A stretch of DNA of 32,773 nt, taken from NCBI GenBank assembly GCA_014381505.1, contig JACNLK010000031.1:1-32773 (forward strand), read 5' to 3'. How positions within the stretch are numbered: position 1 is the stretch's first letter; the number at the start of each line of letters is the position of its first letter. A program made the position numbers and the translations under genes. Under the pieces are notes generated by a model that saw only the letters and a program-made list of their open reading frames with translations, was not told the origin of the DNA and did not search any database. This DNA comes from Candidatus Desulfatifera sulfidica (lineage in GTDB: Bacteria; Desulfobacterota; Desulfobulbia; Desulfobulbales; Desulfocapsaceae). Below are positions 27,600 through 32,773 of this stretch, in pieces.

Positions 27600-28826
27600 A
27601 TGACCCATATCACCACGGCCTACAGTAACAGACACCAGGGTCACCGCTGGCTGACCGCAACCGGTCTCCTGTTCCTGCTCTTCATGCAGGCCTGTGCGCC
27701 TCGTCAGCCCCTGGAACTCGTCAACAGGGAAGCCCTGCCTCTTTTCCGTGACAACTTTGACCGCACAAGCCTCATCAGCGCCACGGTCCGCCAACTCCAC
27801 TACCTGGACAGCCTCCCGGACGATCTGCAGCATCAGTTTGGCGACAATCAATACAGTACTCACTGGTTGCAACAATCCATGGAGAGCTTTCTTGATATCC
27901 TCAAGCAGGAACCTGACAGCGAGACACTCGCCCGTATTGTGAGCGAAAACTTCAGTATCTACCAGGTCCGATCAAACTCAAATGACAATCCGATCCTGGT
28001 CACCAGCTACCATGAACCTCTGTTTGAAGGGAGTTTAGAGAAAAATTTCCCATATATTTATCCCCTCTACAGGGTTCCAGATTCACTGGTTATCCGCAAA
28101 AATCCAAAAACAGGGCACAAAGAAAGCGGTCTGCTGACCGCTGACGACCGCCTGCTTCCATTCTGGGATCGATCCGAAATCGAAAGAGGCAACCTGCTCA
28201 CTGGCCAGGAACTGGTTTATCTCAAGGATCCCATTGACGCCTTCATTATCCACACCCAAGGCGCTGGTAAAATTCTTTTACGGGATGGCGGTATCAAAAG
28301 TGTCGGCTTTGCCGCCACCAATGGCCATCAATACCGAGACGTCGGCAAGATTCTGGTTCGCGAGAAACTTCTGAACCCGAAAGACGCCGACATAAAAGGA
28401 ATTTCGACTTATCTCCGGCACCATCCAGAGGATCAGAAACGTCTCCTTTTCCATAACCCGCGTTACGTTTTCTTTACCTGGAAGGGCAACAGTGAACCAA
28501 TGGGCCGTCTAAACGTGAGCCTGACCCCGGGACGTTCCATTGCCATCGACCCGGGCACCCTGCCCATGGCCGTCCCGGCCTATCTTACGACCCGTCAACC
28601 AATCTTATCAAGTGATGGGAACCTGAGCGGATGGCGCCCACTGCAGCGCTTTGTTCTGCCCCAGGATACGGAAAATGCACTCAAGGGCGCAGAACACACT
28701 GCCCTCTTCTGGGGTCGAGGGGCCCGCGCAGGTCAGTTCGCTGAATTGATGCATGAGGATGGCCAACTCTATTTTTTGGTCAAAAACAATTTTGAACTGC
28801 CCAAGCAAACAGAAGTACTGGAATGA
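27600..28826 (+). CDS. mltA: Membrane-bound lytic murein transglycosylase A (MltA-like) lipoprotein
   Basis: Lipobox-like LLFLLFMQAC; DPIDAFIIHTQGAGKILLRDGG; YVFFTWKGNSEPMGRLNVSLTPGRSIAIDPGTLPMAVPAYL; FWGRGARAGQFAELM. Confidence 0.9.
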   Translation: MTHITTAYSNRHQGHRWLTATGLLFLLFMQACAPRQPLELVNREALPLFRDNFDRTSLISATVRQLHYLDSLPDDLQHQFGDNQYSTHWLQQSMESFLDILKQEPDSETLARIVSENFSIYQVRSNSNDNPILVTSYHEPLFEGSLEKNFPYIYPLYRVPDSLVIRKNPKTGHKESGLLTADDRLLPFWDRSEIERGNLLTGQELVYLKDPIDAFIIHTQGAGKILLRDGGIKSVGFAATNGHQYRDVGKILVREKLLNPKDADIKGISTYLRHHPEDQKRLLFHNPRYVFFTWKGNSEPMGRLNVSLTPGRSIAIDPGTLPMAVPAYLTTRQPILSSDGNLSGWRPLQRFVLPQDTENALKGAEHTALFWGRGARAGQFAELMHEDGQLYFLVKNNFELPKQTEVLE

Positions 28827-29497
28827 AATACGCTCATTCAACCAGCTGGAAACAACACTCCCAGGTCTTTGACGAACGGGCAGCCGAATATGACAGCTGG
28901 TTCGACGACAGTCTGCTCTTTGAGATTGAACTTTCGGCTATCCAGTCACTGACTCCATCAAACTGGGAACCAGCCCTGGAGATCGGTGTCGGACCGGGTC
29001 GGTTTGCCCAGGAAATGAATACCACTTTCGGTCTTGATCCTGCAAAAGCACCTCTTGAACTCAGCCGACAACGCGGAATCGCTGTCTGCCAAGGTCAAGC
29101 CGAAGCCCTTCCCCTCCAAAGCAATACCCTGCAGGGCATTGCCATTCTTTTCACTCTCTGCTTTCTTGAAAATCCCCAACTGACCCTGAAAGAATGTGCC
29201 AGAGTTTTGAAACCTGGTGGACATCTACTCATCGGGATTGTCCCTGCCCGGAGTGTCTGGGGGCAAGCCCTGAATAAAAAAAAGGAAGCCGACCACCCCT
29301 TTTACCGGACAGCCAACTTCCTTTCCATTGCTGAGCTCATGCCAATGCTGGAGAATGCCGGATTATCGGTTGTACAAAACTGCTCCACTCTTTTTCAAAA
29401 GCCAAAACAGGTCACCGAGCCAGAGACAGCCAGGCCAGGACTGAACGAACAGGCAGGCTTTGTCGTCATTCTCTGCCAACCCACTCCCCAATACTGA
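28823..29497 (+). CDS. Class I SAM-dependent methyltransferase
   Basis: ALEIGVGPGRFAQEM; GLDPAKAPLELSRQRG; ARVLKPGGHLLIGIVP; 4-nt overlap with the MltA-like CDS. Confidence 0.88.
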   Translation: MKYAHSTSWKQHSQVFDERAAEYDSWFDDSLLFEIELSAIQSLTPSNWEPALEIGVGPGRFAQEMNTTFGLDPAKAPLELSRQRGIAVCQGQAEALPLQSNTLQGIAILFTLCFLENPQLTLKECARVLKPGGHLLIGIVPARSVWGQALNKKKEADHPFYRTANFLSIAELMPMLENAGLSVVQNCSTLFQKPKQVTEPETARPGLNEQAGFVVILCQPTPQY

Positions 29498-29594
29498 ATG
29501 ATTGGTAAAAACAGCAACTTAACTGCCGCCACATGTGAGAGAAGCAACGGGGTGAACGTGTCAGTCCACTCATTTTTCTCAAAAAGTCAATTCA

Positions 29595-30041
29595 TCACAA
29601 TACCACGATGGTAATTCCACGATTACCCCGATTCAGATGCACATTGGTGGACAATTGGGGAAAACGGCGAAGCAGATCCCGAACGGGACCTGCCTTGGCC
29701 CGGAAATCCTCACCGTGGATGACCATATTGATCTGTCCCTTATGGATCAGATCAGCCAGTAAATAACGACTCTCGTGACGTATGGCCCCACCAACACCGC
29801 TGGAACCATACCCATGAATCAGAGTCAGGACACGAATTCCCTCCTGGCGAGCCGTCTGCAACTCTTGCTCCAGACGGCGCAATGCCACCTCGACGATGGG
29901 TCTGCCAAACTCCAGATTGACAGTCTTGTGCGAAAACCCTACTGGCTTTCGCACAAAATCATCTTCCTGATGAGTTCCGCAATATGGGCAGACTCGGGTT
30001 CCAGCCTTCAGCTCATTGCCACATACACCGCAGGGAAACAT
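29595..30041 (-). CDS. Smr-domain protein with N-terminal zinc ribbon
   Basis: CGVCGNELKAGTRVCPYCG; VLTLIHGYGSSGVGGAIRHESRYLL; GGAI/RGNRGITIVVL C-terminus. Confidence 0.82.
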   Translation of the reverse strand: MFPCGVCGNELKAGTRVCPYCGTHQEDDFVRKPVGFSHKTVNLEFGRPIVEVALRRLEQELQTARQEGIRVLTLIHGYGSSGVGGAIRHESRYLLADLIHKGQINMVIHGEDFRAKAGPVRDLLRRFPQLSTNVHLNRGNRGITIVVL

Positions 30042-30058
30042 CTTCTCTCTGGCTACCT

Positions 30059-32227
30059 CTAAGACCTACGTACTGAAATCACATGCTCTTCCTGCCGCAG
30101 GTGAGTTAAAACCTTTTGCAGATGTTTAAGGTTGGCCACCTCCAGGACAATACGAATTTCAACAGTATCAGCTAGAGTTGTTCTGGCCGAAATCTCAACA
30201 ATATTCGCATCATCAGCACTGACCACCGAGCTGATAGCTGCAATTGTGCCACGCCTGTTCTCTGCTGTAACCTGTAATTCAGCCCGATACTGCCCCCTGT
30301 CGGTCTCAGCCCAGGCCACATCCATCCAGCGTTGCGGATCTGTGGTCAAAAGATTGGGACACTCAGCTTTATGAATGGAAATTCCGCGTCCTGTGGTAAT
30401 GAAACCGACAATGGCATCACCAGGGACCGGATTACAGCACTGACTCAGCTTAATCAGCATATCATCAATACCATCAATACTGATCACTGCACTCGGTGCC
30501 TTGGTGGCAGCACCACCGTGATCATCACGTTTTAACCCGGCCAGCTCCTCCGACGTTAACTCACTCGGCTGCTCCTGTACCCCCCGCATCTCGATCGGCT
30601 GCAGGGCCTTCACCAGATGCTGCAACGTAATAACCCCAGCCCCTACTTTTGTGAGCAGATCATCAAGTGAATTGCTCCGCAACTCTTTCAACAACAGCTT
30701 AATATGCCCGCTCTTCACCATCTTCTTGAGGGTCGTATGATGGTTTTTCAGCTCTCGATCACAAATTTCACGCCCAAGATTCAGAGCCTTTTCGTTCTCT
30801 TCACGTCGTAACCAGGAGCGGACTCGCGACCTGGCTCGAGTAGTCTTGAGAAAGGCCAACCATCCACGACGTGGACGCTGATTTTTAGAGGTGACGATCT
30901 CAACGATATCACCATTCTGCAGTTCATACTTCAAAGGAACCAAACGGCCATTGACCTTGGCCCCGGCACAATGATCACCAACCGCGGTATGAACGGAATA
31001 GGCAAAATCAACGGGACAGCTCCCCAAAGGAAATTCTTTGACCTCCCCTCCGGGAGTCAGGGCATAGACTTCAGGTTCATAGAGTTCACCCCGAACACTG
31101 TCGAGAAATTCACGCGGGTCCTCAACCTCCTGTAGAGTCTTGACCAGCTTTTTGAGCTCCTTAAACAACTTGGCATCACTGACATTAACCCCCTGCCCCT
31201 CTTTATAGGCCCAATGCGCAGCAACACCTTCCTGAGCAACCCTGTCCATCTGCTCAGTCCGAATCTGGATCTCGATAAATTGACCCCGCGGACCAACCAC
31301 TGTGGTGTGCAGAGACTGATAGTTGTTGCCCTTGGGTACCGAGACAAAATCTTTAATTCGCCCCTGCACTGGAGCCCAGTTGGCATGGACTACTCCAAGC
31401 GCCTCATAACAGTCCTTGACAGAATGAACAATGATGCGAAAAGCAACCTTGTCATAGACTTTGTCCAGGGAAATTTTTTGAACCAGGAGTTTTTTGTAAA
31501 TTGAATAGAGATGCTTGGGGCGACCAAAAATGCGGGTCGGCAGAATATGACTCTCCGCCAGCTTCTGGTTGAAAATAGCTAAAACTTCATCTACATAGCG
31601 TTGACGCTCACCAAGGCTGCTTTCAAGTTTTGCCGAGAGTTCGGCAAACTCATCAGGATGAAGAAAACGAAAAGAGAGATCTTCAAGCTCGCGTTTCAAC
31701 CAGTCGATACCGAGACGACCGGCCAATGGCGCATAAAGATCCATGGTCTCTCGAGCAACATTCTTTTGCTGATCTAAAGGAACAGCTTCAAGGGTACACA
31801 TATCCTGAAGCCGGTCCGCAAGCTTTACCAGCAGAACACGGATATCAGCGGCAATGGCCAGCAACATCTTACGAACATTTTCTGCCTGGTGGGCCAGTCG
31901 ATTGTTATACTGGACATTGGTAATTCGAGTCGAACCATCAACAATTTCAGCCACGGCTGAGCCAAAATCATGACGCAGATCTGCAAGCTTTACTCCGTCC
32001 TTCAAAGTGCCATGCAGAAGACCTGCCACGACGGTATCGAGATCCATGTGCATGGATGCCAAAGTCGAGGCCACCTCCAAGGCATGATCGACATAAGGCT
32101 CCCCGGAAAAATGAACCTTGTCGCCATGAACCTTGAGAACCAACTCCCAGGCCTTATCAATAGGGGCCAGATCAATACCGTGCAGATAACTTCCTGCCAG
32201 TATTTTTAATCCATTGGGGGTGGCCAT
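30059..32227 (-). CDS. RelA/SpoT-family bifunctional (p)ppGpp synthetase/hydrolase
   Basis: HD domain (YVDHALEVASTLASMHMDLDTVVAGLLHGTLKDG); synthetase (RIFGRPKHLYSIYKKL...VPKGNNYQSLHTTV); TGS and ACT domains. Confidence 0.95.
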   Translation of the reverse strand: MATPNGLKILAGSYLHGIDLAPIDKAWELVLKVHGDKVHFSGEPYVDHALEVASTLASMHMDLDTVVAGLLHGTLKDGVKLADLRHDFGSAVAEIVDGSTRITNVQYNNRLAHQAENVRKMLLAIAADIRVLLVKLADRLQDMCTLEAVPLDQQKNVARETMDLYAPLAGRLGIDWLKRELEDLSFRFLHPDEFAELSAKLESSLGERQRYVDEVLAIFNQKLAESHILPTRIFGRPKHLYSIYKKLLVQKISLDKVYDKVAFRIIVHSVKDCYEALGVVHANWAPVQGRIKDFVSVPKGNNYQSLHTTVVGPRGQFIEIQIRTEQMDRVAQEGVAAHWAYKEGQGVNVSDAKLFKELKKLVKTLQEVEDPREFLDSVRGELYEPEVYALTPGGEVKEFPLGSCPVDFAYSVHTAVGDHCAGAKVNGRLVPLKYELQNGDIVEIVTSKNQRPRRGWLAFLKTTRARSRVRSWLRREENEKALNLGREICDRELKNHHTTLKKMVKSGHIKLLLKELRSNSLDDLLTKVGAGVITLQHLVKALQPIEMRGVQEQPSELTSEELAGLKRDDHGGAATKAPSAVISIDGIDDMLIKLSQCCNPVPGDAIVGFITTGRGISIHKAECPNLLTTDPQRWMDVAWAETDRGQYRAELQVTAENRRGTIAAISSVVSADDANIVEISARTTLADTVEIRIVLEVANLKHLQKVLTHLRQEEHVISVRRS

Positions 32228-32246
32228 TTAATAAACCCTCCCTTCC

Positions 32247-32773
32247 TTATTCCAGAAGAAGAGCTGCACTGACCAGCTCTTTGACACGGGCCGCAATCTG
32301 TTCTACTCCCAGCTCTTCGGTGAGACCATCACGGCGATGACGAAGCTCGACAACTCCTTCTTTTGTCAATCTTTTGCCCACGGTAATACGAAATGGAATC
32401 CCAATCAGATCTGCATCCTTAAATTTAAACCCCGGACGTTCATCACGGTCATCCAGCAGAACATCAAGCCCTGCCACCCGTAACTCTTTGTAAAGAGCTT
32501 CGGCAGCATCTGTAATAACGGGATCCTTCAGGCTCAGATTAAGGATCACTGCCTGAAAGGGGGCCAGAGGAACCGGGAAAACAATACCATTTTCATCATG
32601 ATTCTGTTCAATGGCCGCAGCAACTATTCGACTCACCCCTATTCCATAACAGCCCATAACCATCGGTTTTTCAAGACCATCACTGTCCTGAAAATGTGCC
32701 TGCATGGCCTCGGAATAAACTGTGCCCAATTTAAAAATATGGCCAACCTCTATGCCCTCGGCCAAACCCAAAG
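32247..32773 (-). CDS. proS: Prolyl-tRNA synthetase, C-terminal part (5' end outside the window)
   Basis: EVGHIFKLGTVYSEAMQAHFQDSDG; MVMGCYGIGVSRIVAAAIEQNHDENGIVFP; anticodon-binding domain DDRDERPGFKFKDADLIGIPFRITVGKR. Confidence 0.95.
   Translation of the reverse strand, partial: LGLAEGIEVGHIFKLGTVYSEAMQAHFQDSDGLEKPMVMGCYGIGVSRIVAAAIEQNHDENGIVFPVPLAPFQAVILNLSLKDPVITDAAEALYKELRVAGLDVLLDDRDERPGFKFKDADLIGIPFRITVGKRLTKEGVVELRHRRDGLTEELGVEQIAARVKELVSAALLLE

Noticed and set aside
1-32773. CRISPR arrays, transposases, integrases or prophage genes
   Set aside because: No regularly spaced direct repeats and no recombinase or phage structural proteins were recognised.

Overview
The window looks like chromosomal DNA from a Gram-negative anaerobe; gene content suggests Desulfobacterota, possibly Desulfobulbaceae (inference only). 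No rRNA, CRISPR array or transposase was seen. Order of content: (1) a bidomain sucrose-phosphate synthase; (2) a minus-strand umuD-umuC-diguanylate cyclase operon with a 4-nt stop/start overlap; (3) a plus-strand PhnD-like lipoprotein / NarX-type histidine kinase / NarL-type regulator operon, followed by an ArrA-like Tat-exported molybdopterin oxidoreductase, an ArrB-like 4x[4Fe-4S] subunit, a TorD-like chaperone and an unusual polyferredoxin, with no NrfD/ArrC membrane anchor; (4) an AI-2E family permease, a small lipoprotein, a methyltransferase, a T4-endonuclease-V-like/DUF1722 protein and a TIGR01777 epimerase; (5) an unexplained, highly structured ~200-nt intergenic element; (6) tRNA-Arg(ACG), whose 5' end contains the stop codon of the upstream RNase E/G gene; (7) a radical SAM protein, LptD, a DHH phosphoesterase, MltB- and MltA-like transglycosylases and a methyltransferase; (8) minus-strand proS (partial)-rel-smr. 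The strongest leads are the putative oxyanion-sensing and arsenate-type respiratory module, the rng/tRNA-Arg overlap, the SOS-polymerase/c-di-GMP operon and the structured intergenic element. All family calls are from reading translated sequences; no database search was run.
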